A DNA stretch of 64,000 nucleotides, from NCBI RefSeq assembly GCF_001425045.1, contig NZ_LMDJ01000002.1, positions 124,001 through 188,000 of the forward strand. The letters run 5' to 3'. This DNA comes from Massilia sp. Root351 (GTDB lineage: Bacteria > Pseudomonadota > Gammaproteobacteria > Burkholderiales > Burkholderiaceae_D). The notes under the pieces were generated by a model. That model saw only the letters and a program-made list of their open reading frames with translations. It ran no database searches and was not told where the DNA came from. Each line of letters opens with the position of its first letter. Position 1 is the stretch's first letter. Both the position numbers and the translations under genes were made by a program. This document shows positions 33,190-42,407 of this stretch, one piece after another.

Positions 33190-34869
33190 ATGGGAACGAA
33201 AGTCCTGCTGGACCTGCTGGGCGGCGTGGCCTTGCTGCTGTGGGGCTTGCACATGGTGCACAGCGGGATCGTGCGCGCGTTCGGCACCAGGATCAGGCGC
33301 ATCCTGGGCCTGATTCTGCAAAGCCGCTACCGTGCGTTCGCCGCCGGCGTCGGGGTCACCGCCGTGCTGCAAAGCAGCACCGCTACCGCGCTGATGCTCA
33401 GCTCATTTGCCGCTTCCGGCCTGGTGGGCCTGGTGCCCGCGCTGGCCGTCATGCTGGGCGCCAACGTGGGCACCACGCTGATCGTCCAGCTGCTGTCATT
33501 CGACTCCTCCGCTTTCGCGCCGCTGCTGCTGATAGGCGGCGTGGCCGCGTTCAAACGGGGCAGCCGCACCATCGTCAAGGACCTGGGCCGCGTGGCCATC
33601 GGCCTGGGCCTGGTGCTGCTGTCACTGCACCTGCTGCTCGACAGCCTGGCGCCGGCCGAACATGCGCCGGCCGTGCGGACGCTGTTCTCGGCCATCACCG
33701 GCGAACCGCTGCTGGCGCTGCTGATCGGCGCCGCGCTCACCTGGGCGGCGCACTCCAGCGTCGCCATCATCCTGTTGACGATGTCGCTGGCCGCCTCGCA
33801 GTTCGTGTCGCCGGTGGCCGCGCTGGCCCTGGTGCTGGGCGCCAACCTGGGCAGCGCGCTCAATCCGCTGGTGGAAGGGGCGGCCAGCAGCAATCCTGCC
33901 GACCGCCGTCTGCCGGTGGGCAACCTGATCAACCGTGTTGTGGGGTGCGTGCTGTTCCTGCCGCTGCTGGACCCCGCCGTGCGGCTGATCCAGGCCATCG
34001 ATCCTAACCCGGTGCGGCTGGCGGCCGACTTCCATGCGCTGTTCAACCTGGTCATGGCGCTGCTGTTCATCCTGCCGCTGGGCGCCTTCGCGCGGCTGCT
34101 CGAGCGGCTGCTGCCGGATGTGAAGAACGGCAGCGATCTGTCGGTGCCGCTCTACCTCGGCGCCAGCGTGAACGACCCGCCTTCGGTCGCGCTGGCGTGC
34201 GCCGCGCGCGAGACGCTGCGCATGGGCGATATCGTCGACACCATGCTGGAGCAGGCCATGACGGCCATCCTGACCAACGACCGCAAGCTGGTGTACGAAG
34301 TGAGCCAGAAGGACAACGCGGTGGACCGCCTGCACGAGGCGGTGAAGCTGTACGTAATCAACGTGACGCATGGTTCGCTGGACGAGGCGGACGCGCGGCG
34401 CGCCGTGGAGGTACTGAGCCTGGCGATCAACCTGGAACATATCGGCGACATCATCGACAAGAACCTGATGGAACTGGCCAGCAAGAAGATCAAGCGCCAG
34501 CTGCAGTTCTCCGCCGAGGGCGCGCGCGAGCTGGAAGAATTCCACCGCGTGGTGCGCGACAATTTGCGGGTGGCGATGGCGATTTTCCTGTCCGGCGACC
34601 TGAAATCGGCGCGCCGCCTGCTGAGCGAGAAGTCGCGCATCCGGGAGCTGGAATTCGCCGCCTCCGAGAACCATATCGCGCGCCTGAAAGAGGGGCGGAT
34701 CGAGAGCATCGAAACCAGCTCGCTGCACATCGACATCCTGCGCGACCTGAAGCGCATTCACTCGCACATCTGCTCGGCCGCGTATGCCGCGCTGGAGACG
34801 GCGGGTGAGCTGGACCGGTCGTTCGCGCGCTGGCGCGATACCGAGACCGATATGGCGCGCGGCAAGTAG
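33190..34869 (+). CDS. Na/Pi cotransporter family protein with PhoU-like domain
   Basis: 559 residues. Two inverted Na_Pi_cotrans repeats are visible, with VTAVLQSSTATALMLSSF and WAAHSSVAIILLTMSLAASQ as the QSSS-type motifs. A C-terminal helical PhoU-like domain runs from about 340 to 540. It imports phosphate with sodium at the inner membrane, or regulates phosphate flux. ATG 33190 has GGAGGCAAGG upstream. It lies 46 bases after the TPM gene and could be cotranscribed. Confidence 0.88.
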   Translation: MGTKVLLDLLGGVALLLWGLHMVHSGIVRAFGTRIRRILGLILQSRYRAFAAGVGVTAVLQSSTATALMLSSFAASGLVGLVPALAVMLGANVGTTLIVQLLSFDSSAFAPLLLIGGVAAFKRGSRTIVKDLGRVAIGLGLVLLSLHLLLDSLAPAEHAPAVRTLFSAITGEPLLALLIGAALTWAAHSSVAIILLTMSLAASQFVSPVAALALVLGANLGSALNPLVEGAASSNPADRRLPVGNLINRVVGCVLFLPLLDPAVRLIQAIDPNPVRLAADFHALFNLVMALLFILPLGAFARLLERLLPDVKNGSDLSVPLYLGASVNDPPSVALACAARETLRMGDIVDTMLEQAMTAILTNDRKLVYEVSQKDNAVDRLHEAVKLYVINVTHGSLDEADARRAVEVLSLAINLEHIGDIIDKNLMELASKKIKRQLQFSAEGARELEEFHRVVRDNLRVAMAIFLSGDLKSARRLLSEKSRIRELEFAASENHIARLKEGRIESIETSSLHIDILRDLKRIHSHICSAAYAALETAGELDRSFARWRDTETDMARGK

Positions 34870-34885
34870 GCCGGAGCCCGCGCGC

Positions 34886-36046
34886 CTACAGCTTGCTGGC
34901 CGGGACCGGCTTGCCTTTTTGGACCCTGCTCAGGTAGACCTTGTTCAAGCCCTGGTGGTCCTGCGGTCCGAAGGCGATATCGAGGCCGCCCAGGTTGACG
35001 TTCATTTTTTCCAGCGCGGCCAGGAAACCGGTGCGTGTCAGGTCGGGGCCGGCCTTCCTCAAGCCTTCCACCAGCGCCACCGCGTCGATGTAGCCTTCGA
35101 GCGAGGTGTAGTCGAATTCGCTCGCGCCGGCGGCCTTCATGTCGGCCTGGTACTGCTTGACGATGGGGACGGACTCGTCGAACGGCGACGGTACCACCTG
35201 GGTGATGTAGACGCCTTCGGCAGCATCGCCGGCCGCCTTGATGAAGTTGGCCGTGCCGACAAAGGACAGGTTGAAGAACTTCGGCTTGTAGCCGGCCGCG
35301 TGCGCTTTCTGCACCAGCGCCGCGCAGGCCTTGTAGGTGCCCACCATGAGCACCGCTTCGGGCCTGGCCGCCAGCAGGGCGGCCAGGCCGGCGTCGACGT
35401 TCTCGGTGTTGCGCATGTAGTGGCCTTCGGCGGCAATGCTCATCTTGCGCTTCTGGAGCGCCAGCAGCAGGCCTTCCTTGCCCACCTTGCCATAGGTGTC
35501 CTCCTGGTAGAACAGGCCGATTTTGGTAACGCCGGCGTCGCTGACCAGCCGTTCGACCTGCATCTCGATCTCGTTGAAGTAGGACGAGCGGATGTTGAAG
35601 ACGTACTTGTTGACCGGCGCGCGCAGGAATTCGGCGCCGGTGAAGGCGCCGAAGAACGGCACGGCATTGTCGACCACCAGCGGCAGGGCAGCCTTGCTGG
35701 TGGGCGTGCCCACATAGCCGAACAGGGCGAACACGTTGTCTTTCTTGATCAGCTTTTCGGTGGCGCTGGCGGTGCGCGGCGGATCGTAGCCATCGTCCTC
35801 GCTGACCAGGGTGATCTTGCGTCCGTTGATGCCGCCGGCCGCGTTCACCTTCCTGAAGTATGCCTCGCTGCCAGACTTGATACCCTGGCCCAGGCCCGCA
35901 GTCGGCCCGCTCAGCGCATTGGCCATGCCGATCTTGATTTCGGTGGCGGTGACCCCGCTTTCGGCCCTGGCAGCCGAAGTGAGCGAAGCGAGCGACAGCG
36001 ACGCCAGGAACAGGGCGGCGGCAGAAATATGCATTTTGGTTGTCAT
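34886..36046 (-). CDS. ABC transporter substrate-binding protein, branched-chain amino acid type
   Basis: 386 residues with a signal peptide ending in TSAARA. The Peripla_BP_6 fold begins GVTATEIKIGMANALSGPTA and contains GINGRKITLVSEDDGYDP, VFALFGYVGTPTSKAALPLV and KIGLFYQEDTYGKVGKEGLL. No permease or ATPase gene adjoins it, so it is an orphan binding protein here. ATG 36046 has AAGGTGG upstream. It may bind an amino acid or small carboxylate for use with a transporter encoded elsewhere. Confidence 0.85.
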   Translation of the reverse strand: MTTKMHISAAALFLASLSLASLTSAARAESGVTATEIKIGMANALSGPTAGLGQGIKSGSEAYFRKVNAAGGINGRKITLVSEDDGYDPPRTASATEKLIKKDNVFALFGYVGTPTSKAALPLVVDNAVPFFGAFTGAEFLRAPVNKYVFNIRSSYFNEIEMQVERLVSDAGVTKIGLFYQEDTYGKVGKEGLLLALQKRKMSIAAEGHYMRNTENVDAGLAALLAARPEAVLMVGTYKACAALVQKAHAAGYKPKFFNLSFVGTANFIKAAGDAAEGVYITQVVPSPFDESVPIVKQYQADMKAAGASEFDYTSLEGYIDAVALVEGLRKAGPDLTRTGFLAALEKMNVNLGGLDIAFGPQDHQGLNKVYLSRVQKGKPVPASKL

Positions 36047-36106
36047 CGTTTCCACCTTTCAGGTTGAGCCGGCGTGCAGCAGGAGCGCTGGACCACAGTA
36101 GCCGTT

Positions 36107-37024
36107 TCAGTCCCTGCTGACAAGTGCCCGCTGTGCCTGGCGCAACAGCCACAGGCGGAATAGCTCCAGCGCGGGCGTGTCCGGCGCCGTCTCCGGCGTC
36201 ACCAGGTAGTAGGCGCGCTGGCCGCCCAGCGGCTTGTCGCATACAACCTGCAATTCGCCCCTGAGCAGTTCGGCTTCCACCAGCATGCGCGGCAGCAGGG
36301 CCACGCCCAGGCCGTGCGCGGCGGCCACCGCCTGCATGGAAAACAGTTCGTAGCGGGGGCCGTGCATGGCCAGCCCGGTCTCCACGCCCATGGCGTCGAA
36401 CCACTGGCGCCAGGCGTCGGGACGGGTGCTTTGCTGCAGCAGCGGCAGGCGCGCGATGTCCTGCGGCCCCCAGCGCCTGCGCCCCGCCAGCAGGCGCGGA
36501 CTGGCCACCGGCAGCACGGTTTCCGGCATCAGCATCACCGCGCGCGTGCCGGCCCAGTTGGCAATCTGCTCCGGGCTGCCGGCATACAGCGCGGCGTCGA
36601 ATTCGGCTTCGGCGAACATGAAAGGGCGGGTGCGCGCGTCCACGTGGACCACGATGTCCGGATGGCCGGCGTGCAGGTCCGCCAGGCGCGGCAGCAGCCA
36701 GCGGGTGGCAAAGGTGGGCACGGAGGCCAGCCGGATGGTGCCGCCGGCGCCTTGTCCGGCCATCGCGTCCAGCGTGTCGCGCTCCAGTCCGGCCAGGCGC
36801 AGCGCCACCTGGCGCGCATAGGCTGTGCCGGCCGGCGTGAGGGCCACGCCGTGCCGGGTGCGCTGGAACAGGCGTACGCCGAGGAAGTCTTCCAGCGCCG
36901 CCACCTGGCGCGACACGGCGCCCTGCGTCAGCGACAGTTCGCGCGCGGCGTTGGTGTAGCTCTCGTGGCGGGCCGCCGCCTCGAAGCAGGTCAGCGATTG
37001 CAGCATCGGGATCTTGCGTGTCAT
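36107..37024 (-). CDS. LysR-family regulator (GcvA-like), divergent from gcdH
   Basis: 305 residues. The N-terminal HTH reads LTCFEAAARHESYTNAAREL then SLTQGAVSRQVAALEDFLGV. The LysR substrate domain starts near 90 (IRLASVPTFATRWLLPRLAD), a wording typical of the GcvA subgroup. It is divergent from glutaryl-CoA dehydrogenase with 117 bases between starts, an arrangement known for gcdR-gcdH pairs in Pseudomonas and relatives. Control of gcdH by glutarate or a related metabolite is inferred. Confidence 0.85.
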   Translation of the reverse strand: MTRKIPMLQSLTCFEAAARHESYTNAARELSLTQGAVSRQVAALEDFLGVRLFQRTRHGVALTPAGTAYARQVALRLAGLERDTLDAMAGQGAGGTIRLASVPTFATRWLLPRLADLHAGHPDIVVHVDARTRPFMFAEAEFDAALYAGSPEQIANWAGTRAVMLMPETVLPVASPRLLAGRRRWGPQDIARLPLLQQSTRPDAWRQWFDAMGVETGLAMHGPRYELFSMQAVAAAHGLGVALLPRMLVEAELLRGELQVVCDKPLGGQRAYYLVTPETAPDTPALELFRLWLLRQAQRALVSRD

Positions 37025-37032
37025 GGCGTGTT

Positions 37033-37047
37033 ATGAGCTTTGTTCAT
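37033..37047. promoter_or_regulatory. LysR-type box (ATGA-N7-TCAT) in lysR/gcdH intergenic region
   Basis: ATGAGCTTTGTTCAT is an interrupted palindrome containing the T-N11-A core of LysR sites. It lies just 9 bases upstream of the lysR start, a usual place for an autoregulatory site. Confidence 0.5.
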
Positions 37048-37141
37048 ATCTGGGTGAGTATAAATCGTTTGCCGGGAACCCGTGGCGCCACTAAGATCAG
37101 GCCATCCTTTCACCCCGCACACTGAGCACACCGAGGCCGAC

Positions 37142-38320
37142 ATGACCAAGACCGCATTCAACTGGAGTTCCCCACTGCTGCTGGACGAGCAGCTGCATGC
37201 CGAAGAACGCGCCGTGCGCGACGCGGCGCGCGAGTATTGCCAGGGCCGCCTGGCCGGGCGCGTGCTGGAGAACTTCCGCCACGAGCAGACCGACGCTTCC
37301 ATCTTCCGCGAGATGGGCGAGCTGGGCCTGCTGGGGGTGACCATTCCGGAGGCTTACGGCGGCACCGGCTTGAACTACGTCTGCTATGGCCTGGTGGCGC
37401 GCGAGGTGGAGCGCATCGACTCCGGCTACCGCTCGATGATGAGCGTGCAGTCCTCGCTGGTGATGGTGCCCATCTATGAGTTCGGCAACGAGGTCACGCG
37501 GCAAAAGTACCTGCCCAAGCTGGCCAGCGGTGAATTCATAGGCTGCTTCGGCCTGACCGAGCCGGATCACGGCTCCGACCCCGGCTCCATGGTCACCCGC
37601 GCCCGCAAGACCGACGGCGGCTACCTGCTGTCCGGCGCCAAGATGTGGATCACCAACAGCCCGATCGCCGACGTGTTCGTGGTGTGGGCCAAGGACGATG
37701 AGGGCGCGATCCGCGGCTTCGTGCTGGAGAAGGGCTGGAAGGGCCTGAGCGCTCCCGCCATCCACGGCAAGATGGGCCTGCGCGCCAGCATTACCGGCGA
37801 AATCGTGATGGACAACGTGTTTTGCCCCGAGGAGAATGCCTTCCCCGATGTGCGCGGCCTGAAAGGCCCGTTCACCTGCCTGAACAGCGCCCGCTACGGC
37901 ATCGCCTGGGGCGCGCTGGGCGCGGCAGAGGACTGTTTCGAGAAGGCGCGCCAGTACACGCTGGACCGCAAACAGTTCGGCCGGCCGCTGGCCGCCAACC
38001 AGCTGATCCAGAAGAAGCTGGCCGACATGCTGACCGAGATCGCCATGGGCCTGCAGGGCTGCCTGCGCCTGGGCCGCATGAAGGACGAGGGCACGGCGGC
38101 GGTGGAGCTGACCTCGATCATGAAGCGCAACAGCTGCGGCAAGGCGCTCGACATTGCCCGCATGGCGCGCGACATGATGGGCGGGAACGGCATCAGCGAC
38201 GAATTCGGCGTGATCCGCCACCTGCTCAACCTGGAAGTGGTGAACACCTACGAAGGCACGCACGACGTGCACGCGCTGATCCTCGGCCGCGCCATCACCG
38301 GCTTGCAGGCCTTCTCCTGA
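37142..38320 (+). CDS. gcdH: Glutaryl-CoA dehydrogenase
   Basis: 392 residues. An acyl-CoA dehydrogenase with [56 protein letters not shown] and the C-terminal [18 protein letters not shown] in which Glu371 is the expected catalytic base. This wording is characteristic of glutaryl-CoA dehydrogenases, which oxidatively decarboxylate glutaryl-CoA to crotonyl-CoA in lysine and tryptophan degradation. ATG 37142 is preceded by GAGG; the longer open frame from GTG 37082 is not needed by the family. Confidence 0.93.
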   Translation: MTKTAFNWSSPLLLDEQLHAEERAVRDAAREYCQGRLAGRVLENFRHEQTDASIFREMGELGLLGVTIPEAYGGTGLNYVCYGLVAREVERIDSGYRSMMSVQSSLVMVPIYEFGNEVTRQKYLPKLASGEFIGCFGLTEPDHGSDPGSMVTRARKTDGGYLLSGAKMWITNSPIADVFVVWAKDDEGAIRGFVLEKGWKGLSAPAIHGKMGLRASITGEIVMDNVFCPEENAFPDVRGLKGPFTCLNSARYGIAWGALGAAEDCFEKARQYTLDRKQFGRPLAANQLIQKKLADMLTEIAMGLQGCLRLGRMKDEGTAAVELTSIMKRNSCGKALDIARMARDMMGGNGISDEFGVIRHLLNLEVVNTYEGTHDVHALILGRAITGLQAFS

Positions 38321-38388
38321 GCTGAGGGGATGCCAGCGGCATGCGGATGCGGAGCGGAGCAAGCAGCGCGGCGGGCGAGCGCTTTTGC

Positions 38389-38565
38389 ATGTCGCGGTGG
38401 ACCGAGATCGGCCAGGAAAAGCGCTGCATCACCTGCGGCGAGTACTGGCCGGCGGACGCCGAGTTTTTCGAAGCGGCCAAGAAGACGCGGGACCGGCTGT
38501 CGCCGCGCTGCATCGCCTGCATTGTGGAGAAGACCTGGTCATCGGTGCTGGTCGCCGCGCGGTGA
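38389..38565 (+). CDS. Small protein with paired CxxC motifs (zinc-ribbon-like)
   Basis: 58 residues from ATG 38389 (74 if started at 38341). Two CxxC pairs (KRCITCGEYWPADAEFFEAA and SPRCIACI) flank an acidic helix-like segment, suggesting a small zinc-binding fold. The KRCxxCxxxxP-x-FF wording resembles short proteins often found beside HNH or phage genes, but nothing phage-like is nearby. The ribosome binding site is weak, so start choice is uncertain. It lies between gcdH and the convergent cupin-like gene. Confidence 0.5.
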   Translation: MSRWTEIGQEKRCITCGEYWPADAEFFEAAKKTRDRLSPRCIACIVEKTWSSVLVAAR

Positions 38566-38580
38566 AGGCCGCGCCGGCGG

Positions 38581-39495
38581 TTACGCTGGGCGCAGCAGCG
38601 CGGCGTCGCCCTTCAGCGCGAACGGCACGCCGCGCGCCCAGCGGTTGGACGACAGAGAGAAGGTCAGCGCGCGCACCTGGTGGTACCAGCCGGCCGGCAC
38701 GTACAGCATGTCGCCCGGGCCGACGATGACCTCCACCATGGCGGCCTGGCGGGCCAGCGGGAACTTGTCGAAGTCCGGCGCTTCCGGGTCGAACGGAGAG
38801 CCGAACAGGATGGCGTTGGCCTCGCTGGGATAGAGGAACTCATCGTGGTGGGGCGGCGACAGGAAGATGCGCTTGGTGCCCCAGATCTGCGCGAAGATGT
38901 TGTCGTCGTAGTCGCAATGCAGCGGCGTCACCGTGCCGGCCGGGCCGATCCAGAAGCGCGGCGGCCCCATTTTCTCCAGGTAACCGGGCCAGTGGCACAG
39001 GCGGTTCAATTCGCGCAGTTCCAGGTTGCCCAGGTAGGGGGGCAACGGATGCGTGCCGGTTTGCACCAGGTCCAGGTACTCCAGCATGGTCATGTCCTGC
39101 ATGGCGCGGTCGGCGGCGAAGGCGGTGTTGATATAGTCGCCCACCCGTGCGCGCACCGGCAGGTGGCTGTAGTGCTCGCGCAGGGTTTCGGGCGGCAGGG
39201 CGGTCAGCGGCCACTTGTTTACCAGCCCCGTGATCAGGAAGGGCAGGCCCTGCGCGGCCCGGGCGCGGAACGCTGCCGCGTCGAGCACGCCCAGGCGCGG
39301 CACGTCGGTGATGGCGGGCAGGCTGCGCCCGGCGCGCCGGATCGCCTGCCGCATTTCATCGATTGACGTGACGCCGCGCACCAGCGCGTCTTTCTGCTCG
39401 CGCGCCAGCTTCCTGGCGGCGGCATCCTCTGGCCGGGTGGGCCGCGATGCCTCCAGCGGCGGCAATTTTTTCTCTTTTGACATCGGCTTCACCAT
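38581..39495 (-). CDS. Cupin-like/JmjC-domain protein
   Basis: 304 residues. An N-terminal charged region is followed by a cupin_8/JmjC barrel: GLPFLITGLVNKWPLTALPP, TPLHCDYDDNIFAQIWGTKR and GPGDMLYVPAGWYHQVRALT. HxD in LHCDYDDN and the His in GWYHQV form the expected Fe(II) triad, so it is probably a 2-oxoglutarate-dependent hydroxylase of unknown target. ATG 39495 is chosen with an AAGAAGAG-type site; ATG 39483 is an alternative. Convergent with the small Cys-pair gene. Confidence 0.85.
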   Translation of the reverse strand: MVKPMSKEKKLPPLEASRPTRPEDAAARKLAREQKDALVRGVTSIDEMRQAIRRAGRSLPAITDVPRLGVLDAAAFRARAAQGLPFLITGLVNKWPLTALPPETLREHYSHLPVRARVGDYINTAFAADRAMQDMTMLEYLDLVQTGTHPLPPYLGNLELRELNRLCHWPGYLEKMGPPRFWIGPAGTVTPLHCDYDDNIFAQIWGTKRIFLSPPHHDEFLYPSEANAILFGSPFDPEAPDFDKFPLARQAAMVEVIVGPGDMLYVPAGWYHQVRALTFSLSSNRWARGVPFALKGDAALLRPA

Positions 39496-39631
39496 CTCTT
39501 CTTTGCTGTCCTTGGCTATGCCAGGCGGGCAGACAGCATAACGCATGCGATGGAGATGTTCCAGCCCCGGCCTGCAGGGGAGGCGGCCGCGTGGGATAAT
39601 GGCCGGCTGCCCACGATACCACCGCCTCCGC

Positions 39632-40597
39632 ATGCTTGACATCCTTGCCATCGTCAGTCCCATTTACATCATCCTTTTCCTCGGCTACGCCACCACGCGC
39701 GCCGGGCTGTTCGGCAAGGGCGAGCTGCTCACGTTCGGGAAATTCGTCATCAAGCTGGCACTGCCGGCGCTGGTGTTCAACGCCATCGCGCAGCGCCATA
39801 TCGCCGACATCATCGTTCCCGGCTATCTGCTGGCCTATACGGCCGGCGCGCTGGCCATGCTGGGCGGCGCCTATGCGGTGGGCCGCAAGGCCGCTGGGCT
39901 GAGCCACCAGCAGGCGCTGCTGCATGCGATGGGCATGTGCAGCTCGAACAGCAGCTTTATCGGCTACCCCATCTTGCTGCTGGCGCTGCCGTCGGTGGCC
40001 ACGACGTCGCTGGCGCTGAACGTGGTGGTGGAAAACGTGGTGATGCTGCCGCTGCTGCTGGTCCTGCTGGAGACCAGCGTGAAGCAGGCAGGCGCGGACC
40101 AGCGGGGCTGGCGCCGCGCGCTGACGGCCACCTTGCGGCAACTGGCGCGCAATCCGCTGGTTGTGGCCTTGCTGGCGGGGCTGGCCGTGTCCTTGCTGGA
40201 GCTGCCGCTGCCGTCGCCGCTGGGCCGCAGCATCACCATGTTCGCGCAGACCAGCGGCGCGCTGGCGGTGTTCGTCATCGGCGGCACACTGGTGGGGCTG
40301 CCGATGCGCGGTGTGGCGCTGAAGGTGGCGCCCATCGCGCTGGGCAAGCTGGTGATGCATCCGCTGGCGGTGGCGCTGGCCGTGGCCAGCCTGCCGTTGG
40401 TGGGCATGGCGCCGCTGGCGCCGGAACTGCGCAACGCCGCCATCCTGATGGCGGCCATGCCGATGATGAGCATCTACCCCATCCTGGCGCTGCCCTACGG
40501 CTTTGCCGACCGTGGCGCCGCAGCGCTGGTGCTGGCCACCGTCGGCTCCTTCGCCACGCTCAGCGCCTTGCTGTGGCTGCTGGGGAGCCTGGCGTAG
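39632..40597 (+). CDS. AEC-family permease (auxin efflux carrier superfamily)
   Basis: 321 residues with about ten hydrophobic segments. ILAIVSPIYIILFLGYATTR at the N-terminus, FVIKLALPALVFNAIAQRHI and MCSSNSSFIGYPILLLALPS are typical AEC wording. These inner-membrane carriers move dicarboxylates or other small acids in bacteria. The ribosome binding site before ATG 39632 is poor, but the family N-terminus fits this start. Convergent with the subtilase gene. Confidence 0.85.
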   Translation: MLDILAIVSPIYIILFLGYATTRAGLFGKGELLTFGKFVIKLALPALVFNAIAQRHIADIIVPGYLLAYTAGALAMLGGAYAVGRKAAGLSHQQALLHAMGMCSSNSSFIGYPILLLALPSVATTSLALNVVVENVVMLPLLLVLLETSVKQAGADQRGWRRALTATLRQLARNPLVVALLAGLAVSLLELPLPSPLGRSITMFAQTSGALAVFVIGGTLVGLPMRGVALKVAPIALGKLVMHPLAVALAVASLPLVGMAPLAPELRNAAILMAAMPMMSIYPILALPYGFADRGAAALVLATVGSFATLSALLWLLGSLA

Positions 40598-40599
40598 AC

Positions 40600-40625
40600 C
40601 GATCGGGCCCCACGCGGCCCGATCG
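40600..40625. terminator. Bidirectional terminator between AEC permease and subtilase genes
   Basis: A perfect 10-base-pair stem, CGATCGGGCC and GGCCCGATCG, encloses a six-base loop. It lies between convergent stops at 40597 and 40646; a short T run follows on the plus strand at 40643. Confidence 0.65.
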
Positions 40626-40645
40626 CTCCCCTCGGCCTGGCCCTT

Positions 40646-42232
40646 TTAGTTGACGCAGCCCTTGGTGCGGATGCGGTCATACGCGGCCTTGGCCTGCACC
40701 AGGCCGTAGCCGTAGTAGACGTCGCGGCCCGGCGCGCCCAGGTCCAGCGCCGACTTGTCCAGCGTGCTGCGGATCTGCTCCGCCGTGCAGGCCGGGAAGT
40801 AGCTCCACACCAGCGCCGCCACGGCCGACACGTGCGGCGTGGCCATCGAGGTGCCGTCGAACAAGGCATAGTTGACTGCCTTGATGTCGATGGTCGCGCT
40901 CTGGCCCAGCTGGTTTTGCAGCGCCGCGCCCTCTACCCCGGACGCCGTCACCGACGGAATGGTGGTCGCAACGCCGCCCAGCGTGCCGCTGAAGCCTTCC
41001 GGCGCGTTGTTGTAGACCACGGCGCCCACGCCGCCGCTGGCCTGGCAATTGGCCACTTTTTCACCGAAGGTGATGCTGCCGCGCGCGATCAGGCACACCT
41101 TGCCCGCCACCGCCGTGTTCACCTGGTCGCCCAGGCCGAATGCGGCCAGCGGCGCGGTCACGGTGCCGGCCGGCGTGCCATCCATGCTGCCGGGCGCATA
41201 GCTGGTGGCGCCCACCTTCAGGGTGGCGACGCGGCCCTGGCCCATCGGCACGGTGGACAGCACCTGCACCCCCGGTGCGGCGATTTCCACTTTTGGCGTG
41301 AACTGCGAGAAGTCGGCAACCAGCTTGTTTTCGTCCAGCGCCGCCACCGACATCACGCTGGCGTAGCCGGCAGGGTAGGACTGCGCGTTATTGCCGTCGT
41401 TGCCCGCCGCCGCAATGGACAGCACGCCGCGCTGCGCCAGCGCGTTGAAGGCGCGCTCCTCGCCCCGGCTGGGCACGTCGCCGCCCAGCGACATGCTGAT
41501 GATGTTGGCGCCGGCGTCACCGCACTTGTTCGCCGCCGCGATCAGTGTCGATGTATAGGTCCATTCCTCCGGGCCGAACACCTTGACGATGTGCAGGTTG
41601 ATCTGGCGGTTGGGGAGCACGCCCACCACGCCGGTCGCCGCATTGTTGAGCGCCGCGATGGTGCCCGCCACATGGGTGCCATGATGGTTTTCGTCCGTGT
41701 ACCACGGGCCGGTGCCCGGGTTGGTATGGCCGCTCAGGCGGTTGCCAGCCAGGTCCTCGTGTGCGCGGTCGATGCCGGAGTCGATGATGCAGACGGTGCG
41801 GTTGCCGGCATAGGTGTCGGGCAACTGGTCGGCCTGTACCATCGGTATTCCGTATGGCACCAGCTGGCCTGCCAGATAGGGCGCGCCGGTGGACGGCGTG
41901 CTGGCGGCTGGCCCGCTGGGGCGGCTGCGGGCCAGCAGCTTGCGCCGGCCGTCTTCCTCGACAAACTCGATGTGCGGGCTGTTGCGCAGGTCTCCCAGTG
42001 CCTTGGACGGCACTTCGGCGGCGGCGGCGTCGATGGACGGCAGATCCTCCTTGATGCTGCCCCTGGCGGCGGCGATGGCGGCCTTGCCGTTCTGCTGCGC
42101 GCCTTTCTTGAAGGCGACGATGACGCGCACGTTATCCGGCTGCGCGGCGGCGGCGGCGCTGGCGCTGACGGCGGCGGCCGTCAGGCCCAGTGCGAAGAGT
42201 GCGCTTGACTTGCTGTTTTTGGCTAAGAACAT
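40646..42232 (-). CDS. Secreted subtilisin-like serine protease (S8) with PA domain
   Basis: 528 residues. Signal peptide to about 30, then an I9-like propeptide (VRVIVAFKKGAQQNGKAAIA; HIEFVEEDGR). The catalytic triad is Asp151 (CIIDSGIDRAHEDLAGN), His184 (HHGTHVAGTIAAL) and Ser462 (FDGTSMATPHVSAVAALVWS). A protease-associated insertion between His and Ser (VAGKVCLIARGSITFGEKVA; GVGAVVYNNAPEGF) is typical of larger extracellular subtilases. Signal and propeptide point to an autoprocessed exoenzyme. The 175 bases upstream carry overlapping inverted repeats. Confidence 0.92.
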   Translation of the reverse strand: MFLAKNSKSSALFALGLTAAAVSASAAAAAQPDNVRVIVAFKKGAQQNGKAAIAAARGSIKEDLPSIDAAAAEVPSKALGDLRNSPHIEFVEEDGRRKLLARSRPSGPAASTPSTGAPYLAGQLVPYGIPMVQADQLPDTYAGNRTVCIIDSGIDRAHEDLAGNRLSGHTNPGTGPWYTDENHHGTHVAGTIAALNNAATGVVGVLPNRQINLHIVKVFGPEEWTYTSTLIAAANKCGDAGANIISMSLGGDVPSRGEERAFNALAQRGVLSIAAAGNDGNNAQSYPAGYASVMSVAALDENKLVADFSQFTPKVEIAAPGVQVLSTVPMGQGRVATLKVGATSYAPGSMDGTPAGTVTAPLAAFGLGDQVNTAVAGKVCLIARGSITFGEKVANCQASGGVGAVVYNNAPEGFSGTLGGVATTIPSVTASGVEGAALQNQLGQSATIDIKAVNYALFDGTSMATPHVSAVAALVWSYFPACTAEQIRSTLDKSALDLGAPGRDVYYGYGLVQAKAAYDRIRTKGCVN

Positions 42233-42310
42233 GTTGTCGTCCCATGGCTGAAAGTTCGATCGAAGCGCCCGTGGATGAGGCGTATGGCAACCGATCTTAG
42301 TCAGCAGTCA

Positions 42311-42333
42311 ATTGACGGTCAATCATGATGATT
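42311..42333. repeat. Two adjoining inverted repeats upstream of the subtilase gene
   Basis: TTGACGGTCAA (42312-42322) and AATCATGATGATT (42321-42333) are each palindromic around one central base and share the AA at their junction. They lie 80-100 bases before the subtilase start, so may be regulator sites. No family can be named. Confidence 0.35.
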
Positions 42334-42407
42334 GGCAATTTCAAGATAAAAGCAACACCTGGGGAGGGGACTTGCAGCGCCCCGGCGCAGAGCCGGAGCG
42401 CTTTGGC

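Noticed and set aside
34886..36046. Possible complete ABC transporter around the binding protein
   Set aside because: Neighbouring genes are a Na/Pi cotransporter and a LysR regulator; no permease or ATPase motifs (Walker A with LSGGQ) occur nearby.
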